Of a stretch of 64,000 nucleotides of DNA, positions 41,966 to 52,500 are shown piece by piece. The first letter of the stretch is position 1. Every line of letters begins with the position of its first letter. Source of the DNA: Actinomyces slackii (GTDB lineage: Bacteria; Actinomycetota; Actinomycetes; Actinomycetales; Actinomycetaceae); the NCBI RefSeq assembly GCF_900637295.1, contig NZ_LR134363.1:930001-994000 (forward strand). The letters run 5' to 3'. The notes below the pieces were generated by a model. That model searched no databases. It saw only the letters and a list, made by a program, of their open reading frames with translations, and had not been told where the DNA came from. The position numbers were made by a program, and so were the translations under genes.

Positions 41966-42585
41966 TCGGCGCGAGAGCCGTCGGAGTCGCCGGAGCTGTG
42001 GGAGCCGCGCGCCGTCGTCCTGCACCCCGCCCGCACCGCGCCGACGACGTGCGTTTGCGTCGACGACGAGGGTTCGCGTCATCCGACTGGGGTTAGCACA
42101 GGGGCGATTGACGCGAAGGCACGTCTGATACGCAAAGGCTCGTCCTCGACGCGAACCCACGTCCTCGACGCCGGGCCCCTCCGCCTGGGTCCTGGGCCGG
42201 CGCCCCAGGCCGCGCCCCTCACCCCGAGCGGCCCCCGAGCGGCCACGGAGGCATCCGCGACCACCGCGCATCCTGGGTGATCTTGGGCACGGGAGTGACG
42301 GGCTGAGGCCCACGCCGGCGCGGGGGATGCAAGGGATGATCGGCGTGGTGTCAATGGGCAGTTGATGGGCACCGGTGGGGATGGGGAGACCTGCCCATGC
42401 GCGGGCCCCGCCGCCGGCTCGCAGTTGAACAGTCCATCGGGCTAGCATCCGGATTGCTGGTCGCCCAAGGTTCCGCCTGAGTCCCTCCTGGCCCCTCCTG
42501 CGCAGGAGCGCTCGCGGCCCGCCCGCTCAGGCGCGGGATCCCGCGAGCCTGCGGCCCTCCCCGACCACCAACAGAGGAGCAGACG
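41966..42585. other. 600-nt gene-free region before the SPFH cluster
   Basis: It holds repeat copy A (42041-42171) and a likely promoter patch near 42425-42448 (TTGAAC; TAGCAT, though spaced only 12 nt apart). No gene is supportable. Confidence 0.45.
42041..42171 (+). repeat. 132-bp family intergenic repeat, copy A (diverged)
   Basis: Shares the order GACGACGTGCG, GACGACGAGGGTT, GCGTCATCCGACTGGGG, TAGCACAGGGG, GATTGACGC and repeated GACGCGAA with copies B and C. It has several substitutions and no perfect dyad. Confidence 0.75.
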
Positions 42586-43632
42586 ATGCCTCGCAGCCCG
42601 TTCATCGAGATCATCGAGTGTCTTGATCCCGACCCCCAGTGGGTGCTGTGGCGCTTCCCCGACCAGGAGGGGCGCATCAAGTCCGGCGCCCAGCTCGTGG
42701 TCCGCGAGAACCAGGCGGCCCTGCTGCTCTCACGGGGCCAGGCCTCCATGGTCTACGGCCCGGGCACCCACACCCTGCCCACGCAGAACATCCCGGTCCT
42801 GTCCGACCTGGCCGGCTGGAAGTACGGCTTCGCCTCCCCGCATGTCTACGACGTCTTCTACGTGGCCGTCCGCCAGTTCGTCGACCTGAAATGGGGCACC
42901 CCGGCGCCGGTCATGATGGCCGACCCGCAGTTCGGCCAGGTGCGGGTGCGCGCCTTCGGCTCCTACTCGGCGCGCGTGACCGATGTGGCCCGCTTCTTCC
43001 GCGAGTACGCCGGGGCCTACCCGATCCTGTCCATCCGGGACCTGGAGGTCCAGCTGCGCGACTACATCGCCGCGAAGTTCGGCGAGATCCTGGCGACCTC
43101 CGGCATCGCGGTGCGCGACGTCGCCGCGAACCTCTCGGCGGTCAACGCCCGCCTGGCCCCCGCCATCGCCCCCTACTTCGAGGACCTGGGGGTCTCGATC
43201 ACCCAGTTCACCATCGCCTCGGTGACCCTGCCCGATGAGGTCAACAAGTACTACGACACCGTGACCTCGATGAACATGATCGGGGACATGCAGCGCTTCC
43301 AGCAGTTCCAGACCGCGGTGGCCGTCGGGGACCAGTCCACGGCCGTGGGCGCCGGCGCCCAGGCCGGGATGGCCATGGGCATGATGATGGGCCAGATGCC
43401 CCAGGGCGCCGCCGCCGCGCAGGCCCCGGGCGCCCTGGCCCCCCAGGCGCCGGCCCCCGGCCCGGCTCCCCACAGCGCCCCGGCGCCCCAGGCCCCGGCC
43501 CCCGCCCCCCAGGCTCCTGCCGCGGATGACCCGGTGGCCCGCCTCCAGCGGCTCAAGCAGCTGGCCGAGGCCGGGCTCATCACCGACCAGGAGTACGCGG
43601 CCAAGAAGGCCCAGATCCTGGAGGCCTTCTGA
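42586..43632 (+). CDS. SPFH-domain protein with C-terminal SHOCT (virion core/YdjI-like)
   Basis: A 348-aa protein. The N-terminal two thirds are an SPFH/Band-7-like domain of the YdjI 'virion core' type: EIIECLDPDPQWVLWRFPDQ, GPGTHTLPTQNIPVL, VRQFVDLKWGTPAPVMMADP, then FGSYSARVTDVARFF. A Met/Gly-rich and Pro/Ala-rich linker follows, then a SHOCT motif DPVARLQRLKQLAEAGLITD at the C-terminus. Such proteins form scaffolds or rings and are often encoded with zinc-ribbon and stress genes. GAGGAG precedes the ATG. It is the first gene of the cluster and overlaps the next by 1 nt. Confidence 0.88.
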   Translation: MPRSPFIEIIECLDPDPQWVLWRFPDQEGRIKSGAQLVVRENQAALLLSRGQASMVYGPGTHTLPTQNIPVLSDLAGWKYGFASPHVYDVFYVAVRQFVDLKWGTPAPVMMADPQFGQVRVRAFGSYSARVTDVARFFREYAGAYPILSIRDLEVQLRDYIAAKFGEILATSGIAVRDVAANLSAVNARLAPAIAPYFEDLGVSITQFTIASVTLPDEVNKYYDTVTSMNMIGDMQRFQQFQTAVAVGDQSTAVGAGAQAGMAMGMMMGQMPQGAAAAQAPGALAPQAPAPGPAPHSAPAPQAPAPAPQAPAADDPVARLQRLKQLAEAGLITDQEYAAKKAQILEAF

Positions 43633-43847
43633 TGAGCGAGTCCCTGGTCGAGCGCATGCGCCGCCGCGCCCAGGAGCGGGCCCAGGGCTCAGCCCCCTCC
43701 TCCATCCAGTACGCCAAGGACGAGCTGGTGGTCACCGTGCGCACCTGCCCGGGTTGCGGCGCCGGGCGCCAGGAGCCCTACGACCTGGCCGAGTGCGCCT
43801 ACTGCGGCTACGCCTTCATCACCGCCGGGCGCCGGCCCCCGCCGTGA
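43632..43847 (+). CDS. small zinc-ribbon protein
   Basis: A 71-aa protein. After a basic helix (LVERMRRRAQERAQG) a zinc ribbon is formed by CPGCG and CAYCG (Cys pairs near residues 39/42 and 55/58). Its ATG overlaps the SPFH stop (TGATG), so the two are coupled. No enzyme motif is seen. It is probably an adaptor of the SPFH protein or of the larger zinc-finger protein downstream. Confidence 0.75.
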   Translation: MSESLVERMRRRAQERAQGSAPSSIQYAKDELVVTVRTCPGCGAGRQEPYDLAECAYCGYAFITAGRRPPP

Positions 43848-43909
43848 GCCCGCGGGCCGCCGCGCCCGCCCCGAACGTCCACTGTCCCCGCCAGCGCCAG
43901 GAGGCCATG

Positions 43910-44959
43910 ATGCCCACCTTCGCCCAGTACCACGCCGAGCTCCAAGCCCTGTCCAACCGCATGACGGTCTACCTCGACCGCATGGAGGCCCGCGCCCGCG
44001 AGTTCGGTGCCCAGGCCAAGCAGACCGCCGCTGAGCTCCAGGCCACCGATCCGAACTCGGTGGCGACCTTCCGCATGGAGATCCATCGGCAGATCATGTT
44101 CCTGCACACCAAGGCCGAGCGGGCCTATGAGCAGTACATCTCGCCCTATGAGGACCTGGAGGACGACGACGACCTGTCCATGGACGAGTTCCGCGTGCTG
44201 AGGAACCTGACCGAGGACATCGAGCACGAGGTCGACAGCTTCGAGGACCGCATGGATGCGGTGATCGAGGACATCTTCGCCGCGGGCCAGGCCAACCAGA
44301 CCCGCCAGGAGTGGGACCGCGCCATCGCCGAGTGGCGCGCCGCCCAGTCCTCCTTCACCTGCAGCCAGTGCGGCGCCCCGGTGGCCCTGCCCGAGCTCTA
44401 CCACGTGGCCGTCTACGTCACCTGCGGCGGATGCGGCTCGCGCGTGACCTTCCAGCCCTCCGAGGCGATGCGGGCCGCCCCCAGGTGGGCCGAGGAGCTG
44501 GCCGACGCCGAATGCGCCGACCTCAAGCGCACCTACGAGGCGGGTCACGAGGGCGGCGGGGGCATGGACTTCGTCTCCTACGTCTACTACCTGACCTCCC
44601 AGTTCCGGGTGCTCAGCCGCCTCCTGCCCTTCTACGCCCGCAGCCTGGCCCCTCAGATGCCCGGCAAGATCCGCGCTGCCTGGGAGGACAACACCGATCA
44701 GCTCACCCCCCACGAGGTCTCCCCCCGCCACTACGAGACGGAGTACCTCAACGTCATGGGCAACATCGGCGTCACCGCCATGGGCATGCGCGCCTCGGGC
44801 CACACCGAGCACCTGGCGCTCATCCTGGGCGTTGTGCGCGACGTCATGCGCCCCGGTGATCCCCTGGCCCAGTCCATCCTCGACGGCACCTTCACCGAGG
44901 AGATGTGGGACCGCCGTCAGGCGGCCGCCGACCGCATGTCCGACGCCGTGCCGCGCTGA
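43910..44959 (+). CDS. uncharacterised helical protein with central zinc finger
   Basis: A 349-aa protein. AGGAGG is 5 nt from ATG 43910 and only 2 nt from ATG 43907, so 43910 is preferred. Residues about 1-130 are a charged coiled-coil-like helix bundle (MTVYLDRMEARAREFGAQAK and following). A zinc finger formed by CSQCG and CGGCG lies near residues 148-170. A C-terminal helical region (FVSYVYYLTSQFRVLSRLLP) follows. No family name can be given. The start is 62 nt after the zinc-ribbon gene and the stop 41 nt before the next gene. Confidence 0.7.
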   Translation: MPTFAQYHAELQALSNRMTVYLDRMEARAREFGAQAKQTAAELQATDPNSVATFRMEIHRQIMFLHTKAERAYEQYISPYEDLEDDDDLSMDEFRVLRNLTEDIEHEVDSFEDRMDAVIEDIFAAGQANQTRQEWDRAIAEWRAAQSSFTCSQCGAPVALPELYHVAVYVTCGGCGSRVTFQPSEAMRAAPRWAEELADAECADLKRTYEAGHEGGGGMDFVSYVYYLTSQFRVLSRLLPFYARSLAPQMPGKIRAAWEDNTDQLTPHEVSPRHYETEYLNVMGNIGVTAMGMRASGHTEHLALILGVVRDVMRPGDPLAQSILDGTFTEEMWDRRQAAADRMSDAVPR

Positions 44960-45000
44960 GGCCCCGCCCCGGATTCGAGACCACCCCGAAAGGACCCACC

Positions 45001-46329
45001 ATGGCCGGCTTCTTCCAGAGAGCCAAGAACGCTGCCAAGCAGGCGGCCGCCAACGCGGGCGCCAGCGCCGTCTCCGACGCCATCAACCAGGGCGCCGCCT
45101 CCATGGGCCTGGAGACCAACATCTCCCTCAAGGCCCCCAATGTCAACGGGGCCTCGGGCGGCGACGGCTACTACGCCGTCGACCTGCCCCACGGCTTCTC
45201 CCAGCGCATGGAGCAGGGCCTGGACGCCGAGGAGATGGCCCGCCTGCGCTACCCGCAGGCCCCGGCCGACCTGCCCGCCGGCGCCGCGCAGTACGCCCAG
45301 GCCTGGTACCAGCCCTGGAGCGCCCTCATCGACGGCCACGTCGACATCGCCCGCGCCGCCGAGGCCGGTGACCTCCCCAGCGCCCAGCAGCTGCTCTACC
45401 GCTGGGAGCAGGGCATCGGCCAGGCCCAGGTCACCGTCCACCAGCTCGGGGACTTCAACGGCTCGCGCGCGCTGTCGGCCGTCGTCGGGGACGTCTACGA
45501 GGCCTTCGACATGGTGGCCGACGCCCTGCGCGAGTACATGGACGTCCGCTCCCAGGGCCGGCGCACCGATGATGCGGTCGAGGAGGTCCACAAGAGCATC
45601 ATCGGCCTGCACCTGTCCATCCACGGACCGATCGTCGACTTCTTCGCCGACCCCTCGGGCGCGGCCATGGCCCAGGCCGAGCAGGCCGCCTTCGGCGACA
45701 TCAACGCCATGATCTCCGGCGCCGGCGCGGACACCTCGGGCCCGGAGTTCGCCCCGGTCCAGGGCGTGAGCCTGCACGACTACGTGGCCGGCTCCCAGCG
45801 CATGCACGAGGGCACCAGCGCAGATGTCATCTGCTCGCTGCTGGGCGTTGAGCGCCCCATGTGGGACGCGGCCAGCGCCGAGTGGATGCGCCGCATGACT
45901 GAGACCCACCCCATGACGGTGGGCATGCAGTACCGGTCCCTGAGCACCACGCCCCACCCGGTGCTGACCCCCGAGGCCTGCGCGGCCGCGGGCGGGGCGG
46001 CCTCCGCCCTGCCCGGTGGGGACAACTCCGCGCGCCTGAGCACGGATATGAGCTTCTACATCGAGGCCTCCGCCGCCATGCAGGCGGCCGCCGAGGCCGG
46101 CATCGATGGCGGCGGCTATCTGGAGTCCACCTACGGCGTGACCGTCATGCAGGTGGCCACGGCCGGCGGCGCGTGGATGAGCGACATGCGCAACGCCGAC
46201 CGGATCCTCACCCTCCAGGAGGTCAAGAAGAAGGAGATCTTCACCCAGCTGACCGGATACAGTGCTGACACCGCTCCGGGAGCGCTGCCCGACGGCGTGG
46301 AGGACATCGCCGCCGACATCGAGTTCTAG
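45001..46329 (+). CDS. uncharacterised protein (DUF6620-like C-terminal region)
   Basis: A 442-aa cytosolic protein. AAAGGA precedes the ATG by 7 nt. It starts with an amphipathic Lys/Ala helix (FFQRAKNAAKQAAANAGA). A helical middle part follows (FADPSGAAMAQAEQAAFGDI). The later GVSLHDYVAGSQRMHEGTSA and LLGVERPMWDAASAEWMRRM segments resemble DUF6620 proteins, as I recall them. No catalytic residues are evident. Position suggests it is a structural or client-binding partner of the SPFH/HSP90 set. Confidence 0.6.
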   Translation: MAGFFQRAKNAAKQAAANAGASAVSDAINQGAASMGLETNISLKAPNVNGASGGDGYYAVDLPHGFSQRMEQGLDAEEMARLRYPQAPADLPAGAAQYAQAWYQPWSALIDGHVDIARAAEAGDLPSAQQLLYRWEQGIGQAQVTVHQLGDFNGSRALSAVVGDVYEAFDMVADALREYMDVRSQGRRTDDAVEEVHKSIIGLHLSIHGPIVDFFADPSGAAMAQAEQAAFGDINAMISGAGADTSGPEFAPVQGVSLHDYVAGSQRMHEGTSADVICSLLGVERPMWDAASAEWMRRMTETHPMTVGMQYRSLSTTPHPVLTPEACAAAGGAASALPGGDNSARLSTDMSFYIEASAAMQAAAEAGIDGGGYLESTYGVTVMQVATAGGAWMSDMRNADRILTLQEVKKKEIFTQLTGYSADTAPGALPDGVEDIAADIEF

Positions 46330-46478
46330 CGGCTCATCCCCGCCATCGGGCGGGGCCGGCCTCCGGCGGGGCCGAGCCGGCGGGCCGGGCATCCTGGCCC
46401 GGTGCCGGGTCGGGCGCCCGCCCCCGGCGGGGCGGCAAGCCTGCGTCATGACCGATACGACCCCATGGAAGGTGCCCC

Positions 46479-46916
46479 ATGAGTGCTCATCCGGACATCA
46501 CCCTGGAGAGGGTTGAGGCCTGGCTGTCCGGCGAGGACCTGGTCTTCGAGCGCGTCGACGACGAGATCCTCGTCGACTTCCCCGGCTGCCGGATCGTGTT
46601 CAGCCTGCACGGCGACGGCGCCCTGCTGTCCAGCCGCGGCTACTGGCGCGGCCGCTTCGAGACCGATCAGGCCGAGGAGCTGCGCGCCCTGGCCGACTCC
46701 CATCACATGCGCTCCAACGGCCCGCGCATGTCGGTGCTGCGGCCCGAGGAGGGCGACCACCTCCTGGTGGGCACCGCCATGGCCGAGTACGTGGTCAAGG
46801 GCCGCTCCGATGAGCAGCTGGCCTTCCTGCTGGATCTCGATGTGCGCATGACCATGCGCTTCTTCGCCGATATCGAGGAGCGCTATCCGGCGCTGGTGAC
46901 CTGGGGGGAGAGCTGA
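46479..46916 (+). CDS. YbjN-like protein 1
   Basis: A 145-aa cytosolic protein with the YbjN/type III chaperone-like fold: VEAWLSGEDLVFERVDDE, VDFPGCRIVFSLHGDGALLS and EELRALADSHHMRSNGPRMS. GGAAGG precedes the ATG by 6 nt. It overlaps the second YbjN-like gene by 1 nt. YbjN proteins are linked to stress responses and may act as small chaperones. Pairing with a second copy suggests a heterodimer. Confidence 0.75.
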   Translation: MSAHPDITLERVEAWLSGEDLVFERVDDEILVDFPGCRIVFSLHGDGALLSSRGYWRGRFETDQAEELRALADSHHMRSNGPRMSVLRPEEGDHLLVGTAMAEYVVKGRSDEQLAFLLDLDVRMTMRFFADIEERYPALVTWGES

Positions 46917-47431
46917 TGGCCTGGTGGAACAAGCCCGAGGGCACGCTGACGCCCTCGGTGAGCATGGACCGTCTCGCCTCGTGGTTCATCACCAACTCCT
47001 TCGCCTATGAGCTGGGCGGCTCGGGGCGGGTCATCCGCGCGGGCTTCGACGGCGTCTTCTACAGCTTCACCGTGGTCTCCGACAGGATCATGTCCGTCCA
47101 CGGCAGCTACCTGACCTCCCTGCCCACGGATTTCGCCACCGTCGAGGAGGTGCGGGCCGTGGCCCACCGGGTGGCCGACTCCCGGGTGATGCCGGCGGTC
47201 TACCTGGTGGTCGACGAGCAGGGCCTGGGCCTGCACGCCAACGCCACCGTCTCCACGGGGGGCGGGCTCAACGACGAGCAGCTCGACAGTGTCATCGACT
47301 TCACCATCGGCGGGATCGACGGCGCCGTGTGCGAGATCCTCACCGAGCTCGGCCAGCCCACCCCGGACCAGGCCCAGGGGAGTCGAGACCAGGAGGAGCC
47401 GGCCGCCCAGGGCGGCGAGCCGGAGGAGTGA
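46916..47431 (+). CDS. YbjN-like protein 2
   Basis: A 171-aa partner of the preceding protein. Its ATG overlaps the previous stop (TGATG). YbjN-like segments are LASWFITNSFAYELGGSG, FDGVFYSFTVVSDRIMSVHG and VEEVRAVAHRVADSRVMPAV. The C-terminal 25 residues are acidic and disordered (QGSRDQEEPAAQGGEPEE). The 265 nt to the HSP90-like gene contain no gene I can support. Confidence 0.75.
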   Translation: MAWWNKPEGTLTPSVSMDRLASWFITNSFAYELGGSGRVIRAGFDGVFYSFTVVSDRIMSVHGSYLTSLPTDFATVEEVRAVAHRVADSRVMPAVYLVVDEQGLGLHANATVSTGGGLNDEQLDSVIDFTIGGIDGAVCEILTELGQPTPDQAQGSRDQEEPAAQGGEPEE

Positions 47432-47696
47432 GGCGCGAGCGAGGGCCTCGCCCGCCTCGCGGTCGGGGCGCGCCGCGGTCCGGGCGCCCGGGGAACTGTC
47501 ATGAGACCTCCAGCAACATGGCAGACACTGGCGCGCATCGCCCGGGTTGCCCCGTGGCGGCGTCGTGTCGGACCCTATGAGCCGACGGCGTTGCCGAGCG
47601 TCGGCCATGTGGGCCGGGACGCCGGGGGCGCAGCGCATCGAGCAGCACGGATGAGCACCTTTGAGGGCACGGACAGGAAGGAATCCTCACAGACCT

Positions 47697-49490
47697 ATGG
47701 CGACGTTCCAGGTTGACCTGCGCGGGATGGTGGACCTCCTCTCGCGCAACCTCTACTCAGGGCCGCGCGTCTACGTGCGCGAGCTCCTCCAGAACACCGT
47801 GGACGCCATCGCCGCTCGCCGCCTCCAGGACCCCGACTGCCCGGCCACGGTGACGATCACCGTGGCCGACGGGGGCCTGACCTGCCGGGACACGGGCATC
47901 GGCCTGACCCTCCAGGAGGCCTCGGACCTGCTGTCAACGATCGGCGCCTCCTCCAAGCGCGATGAGCTGGGCCTGTCCCGGGGGGACTACCTGGGCCAGT
48001 TCGGCATCGGCATGCTCTCCTGCTTCATGGTCTCCGAGCGGATCCGCGTCCTGTCCCGCTCTGCCCGCCAGCCCCAGGCCCCCACCGTGGAGTGGGTGGG
48101 CCGCACGGACGGCACCTACGCGGTGCGCGCCCTGGAGGCCGGGGAGGACGGGCTCGATGAGCCGGGAACCCTGGTCGAGCTCGACGGCCTGCCCGGGGAG
48201 CCCTGGCTGCGGGCGGACACGGTGCGCGCCCTGGTCGATGAGTTCGGCTCCCTGCTGCCCATCGACGTCGAGGTGCGCTCGGGCCAGGGCGGGGCCACCC
48301 GCACCCGCCACGCCCACCAGGAGGCCCCCTGGGAGCTCTCCCGCCGCGAGCAGCGCCGCTGGTGCGCCGAGACCCTGGACGCCGAGCCCTTCGACATCAT
48401 CGACCTCAAGGTGCCGGCCGCGGGCCTGCGCGGCCTGGCGGTCATCACCTCCGCCCACCCCACGGCCACCGCCCACCACACCGCCTATGTCAAGCGGATG
48501 CTCGTCTCCCGCTCCGCCGAGGGCCTGGTCCCCGAGTGGGCGTACTTCGTGCGCGTCGTCGCCGATGCCGCCCACCTGCGCCTGACCGCCTCGCGCGAGC
48601 AGCTGGTGGATGACGACCTGCGCGCCGAGACCAGGGAGGCCATCGGCGCCGCGGTGCGCTCCTGGCTGGAGCGCATGGCGCGCGCCGCCCCGAGGCGCTT
48701 CGCCGAGTTCGTGGCCGCCCACGCCGTCGGGCTGCGCTCGGTGGCCATCTCCGATGCGGACATGCTCGAGCTCGTGGTGCGCCACGCCCCGGTGGAGTCC
48801 ACCCTGGGCCCGCGCACCCTGGCCCAGCTGGCCGCCAGCGGCAAGCCGGTGCGCTTCACCCGCACCGTGGACCAGTACCGGGCCCTGGCGGATGTGGCCA
48901 GTTCCCAGGGCATCGTCCTGGTCAACGCCGGCTACGCCTACGAGGAGGAGGTCATCGCCGCCTTCCTGGCGCGCCCCGACCTGCTGGAGGCCGGTGCCGA
49001 CATCGCCCTGGTCGACCCCGGCGAGCTCCTGGAGGCCTTCTCGCCGTGCTCGCCGGCCGAGGAGGCCCAGGCCATCGAGGTCCTCATGCTGGCGGCCCAG
49101 GCCATCGACCCCGAGGACTGCGAGGTGGTCATGCGCCGCTTCGAGCCCGCCACCCTGCCGGCGCTCTACCTGCCCGACCCGGACCTGGCCGGGCGGGTGG
49201 CCGCCCGCACCTCCACCAGGGCCGCCACCGGGGTGTGGTCCGAGATCCTGGGCGTGACCGACCCCTTCGCCGGGTCCCCCGTGCCCAGGCTCGTGCTCAA
49301 CCGCACCAACCCCCTGGTGGTGCGCCTGGTCTCCGCCAGGGCCGACGACGCCGTCGTGACCCGCACCCTGAGGGGCCTGTACATCCAGTGCCTCCTGCTG
49401 GGGCACCAGCCGCTGGGGCCCAAGGAGCGGTCCTGGGCGGCCGAGGCCCTCGGCTCCCTACTCGACTCAGCCCTGCCGCAGGCGCAATGA
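47697..49490 (+). CDS. HSP90-like GHKL ATPase
   Basis: A 597-aa protein related to HtpG but divergent. N-terminal Bergerat-fold motifs are all visible: VYVRELLQNTVDAIAARR (catalytic Glu and the Mg-binding Asn), CRDTGIGLTLQEA and DYLGQFGIGMLSCFMVSERI. A middle domain follows (EWAYFVRVVADAAHLRLTAS, then REQLVDDD). The C-terminal part does not look like the HtpG dimerisation domain and ends short. ATG 47697 is chosen where homology begins; GGAAGGAA lies 13 nt upstream. Such HSP90-family proteins typically pair with TPR proteins, and the next gene encodes one. Client proteins are unknown. Confidence 0.88.
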   Translation: MATFQVDLRGMVDLLSRNLYSGPRVYVRELLQNTVDAIAARRLQDPDCPATVTITVADGGLTCRDTGIGLTLQEASDLLSTIGASSKRDELGLSRGDYLGQFGIGMLSCFMVSERIRVLSRSARQPQAPTVEWVGRTDGTYAVRALEAGEDGLDEPGTLVELDGLPGEPWLRADTVRALVDEFGSLLPIDVEVRSGQGGATRTRHAHQEAPWELSRREQRRWCAETLDAEPFDIIDLKVPAAGLRGLAVITSAHPTATAHHTAYVKRMLVSRSAEGLVPEWAYFVRVVADAAHLRLTASREQLVDDDLRAETREAIGAAVRSWLERMARAAPRRFAEFVAAHAVGLRSVAISDADMLELVVRHAPVESTLGPRTLAQLAASGKPVRFTRTVDQYRALADVASSQGIVLVNAGYAYEEEVIAAFLARPDLLEAGADIALVDPGELLEAFSPCSPAEEAQAIEVLMLAAQAIDPEDCEVVMRRFEPATLPALYLPDPDLAGRVAARTSTRAATGVWSEILGVTDPFAGSPVPRLVLNRTNPLVVRLVSARADDAVVTRTLRGLYIQCLLLGHQPLGPKERSWAAEALGSLLDSALPQAQ

Positions 49491-49551
49491 CGGCTCACCC
49501 ACCCTTGGCTCCGACGAGCCCCTGCGCATCACTCACCGGAAGGATCCACCA

Positions 49552-52500
49552 ATGACAACCCGCGAAGACATCCTCGAGCGCTTGGCCTACGCCGAGGCGC
49601 TGAGCTACGGCCCCAAGGCGTCGGCCCTCATCGCCGAGGCCGTGACCTGGGCCGACGCGTTGGGCGAGGAGGATCTGCAGGTTGCCACCCGGCTGGCACT
49701 GACCGACGGCTACCAGCACGGCAACGAGGAGTGGAAGGCGCTGGCGCCCTTCGTGTGGAACCTGGCGCGCTTCCAGGAGCGCCCCGACCTGTTCGACGCC
49801 GACCAGCTGCGCACCCTGCACTGGCACTTCAAGTGGTCGGTGGCCGTGGCCGCCGCCAACCCGAAGGTCGCCAAGGACCAGGTGCGCCGCCTGGAGGCCA
49901 GCCTGGAGGAGTTCTACCGCTCCCAGGGGGCCTCCATGCACGTGGTCCACGGCGAGCGGGCCTCGGTGGCCGGACTGCTGGGCCTGGAGGAGGAGGCCGC
50001 CGAGGAGCTGGCGGCCTGGCGGGCCACGCCCCGCGATGAGAACTCCGACTGCGAGGGCTGCGATCCCATGCGGCAGGTGGCCTACGCCTACCGCACCGAG
50101 GACTGGGACCTGGCCGTGGGCACGGCCGTGCCGATCCTGCGCGAGGACGTGGGCTGCGATGTCCAGCCCCAGATGATGCAGTCCCTGGTGCTGCTCCCAC
50201 TGCTGGCCACCGGGCGCCCCAAGGCGGCCTGGGACGCGCATATGCGCTCCTACCGGGAGATCCGCCGCCACCCCAACGCCCTGGTGTCGATCGGCTACCA
50301 CCTGGAGTACCTGGCCCTGGTGGGCAAGGTCGATCGCGGCCTGGAGCTGCTGCGCCGCCACGTCGAGTGGCTGGATCAGGCCGAGTCGGCCCACGCCCTG
50401 CTCACGGCGCTGCGGGGCATGAGCCTGGTGCTGCGCGAGGCCGAGCGCGTGGGCCGCGGCGAGGAGGCCCTGGGCGTGGCGGTGCCCGCCGAGACCCTGT
50501 GGGCGCCCCACCCCGCCATGGAGGAGTCCACGACGATCTCCCAGGCCTACGCCGAGTTCTCCGGATGGGCGCGCCACCTGGCCGCCGCCTTCGACGCCCG
50601 CAATGCCAACACCACGATCTCCGACCACCTGGAGCGCAGCCTGGCCCGCGCGCCCCTGGCCGGCCAGGACGGCACCGGCGCCCAGATCGAGCTCCTCCAG
50701 ACCCCCGAGGCCCTGCCCGAGCCGGTCCCCACCTGCCAGCCCGTGCCCTCCGGGGCCGAGGAGTTCGGCTTCGACTCGGCCCTGGGCCTGGTCTCCCTGG
50801 ATAGCGGCGGCGCGGGTCGCGGGGCCGGCCAGGAGAACTCGCCCGCCCCCGCCCCGCCGCCCGGGGCGGATTCGGCCGACTCGGCCGACTCGGAGGAGGC
50901 CGACGAGCCCTTCCCCCTGGTGGACCTGACCCGCCCCGCGCCCGTGGGGGACGGCGAGACGGCCGTGCGCCGCTACGCCAGGACCCTGAGCCAGGTGGGC
51001 GCGGGGGCCGAGTACTTCTACATCGTGGACCAGGCCGCGGTCCTCGACCACCTGCCCGAGCCCGGGCGCGCCCCCGATGGCCTGGAGGCCGAGGCCTCCA
51101 GCCTGCGCGCCAGCGCCTACTCCCGGCGCACCGAGTACGACCGGGCCATTGAGGAGCGCCTGCGGATCCGACCGCTGCGCGAGAGCCAGTCCGGGGTCCT
51201 GGGCGCCGTCGAGGTCGACATCGCCAACCTCAACGAGGAGATGACCGCCGACCGCCAGGCCGGCCGGGACACCACCCCGGAGCGGGCCGGCCGCATCGAG
51301 CGGGTCGAGACCATGCTCTCCGTCGTGGCCGGCCGCCTGGAGAGGCTCCTGGGCCCCGAGGACCCCGCCGCGCCGTCGGCCCCCGCCGACCTGGCCACCG
51401 CCGACCCCGACCTGGTCGACTCCTGCATCCTGGCCGCCGATGTCCTGTCCGATATCGCCGGGGTCCTGGCCTCTCTGGAGGCCAAGGAGCCGGGGCTGCG
51501 GGCCGTGGCGCTGATGGAGCGCGCCTGGCTGAACGTGCCCGTCGAGCTGCACGCCGAGGACATGCGCGACGCCGTGGACATGGCCCGCGCCGAGATCCTG
51601 GCCGAGTGCGGGGAGGTGGTCGAGGCCTGCCAGCTGGCCGAGGAGGTCATGCGCCGCCACGACATCATGCCCCTGCCCACGGCGCTGCGCGGACGGCGCC
51701 TGCTGGGAGTGGCCTCCATGGAGGTCGACCAGTACGAGGAGGCCGTCAAGCAGTTCCGCGAGCACGCCAACACCACGATGGCCATGGGCATGCCCTTCCA
51801 GACCATCGCCTCCCTGCTCAACCTGGGCCAGGCCCTGGGCGTGGCGGAGCGGTTCCTGGAGAGCGCCGAGGTCCTGGAGACCGCGCTCTCGCGCGCCACC
51901 TCCCTGCAGGTCCCGGGCATGACCCTGTTCATCCACCAGTTCCTCGCCCAGGTGCATATGGGGCTGGGCGAGCACGAGGGCGTCCTGGAGCACTCCCTGG
52001 CCTCCGCCGAGGCCCTGGAGTCGGCCGGCCGCCTGGCGGCGGCCAAGGAGGCCTACACCAATGCCGCCACGGCCGCGGGCAACCTCGATGACAATGTCCA
52101 GTCCTCCGCGCTCTTCCAGCGGGCCGCCGCCCTGGAGGACGTGAGCACCGACCTGGGCAGGATCGAGAAGGGGCGCATGCTGCGCAGCGCGGCGCGCGCC
52201 CTGGTCGATGACCTGACGGTGGCCATGGCGCGCTCGCGGCTCGACGACGCCCTGGCGATCATGCGCCAGTCCCAGGACACCTTCATGGAGGTGCCCGACT
52301 CCGAGCAGTACTCCATGGCCTGGGAGCAGGGGGACTGGCATGACGACATGTCCTGGATCCTGTGGCGCGCCGACGAGACGGCCCAGGCCATCGAGCACTG
52401 CGAGGCGGCGGTTGAGGGCTACATGAGCACCGATGACCGCAACTCCGCGGCCCGCTCCCTGTGCCTGCTGGCCAGCCTGCACGCCGATCGCGATGACAGG

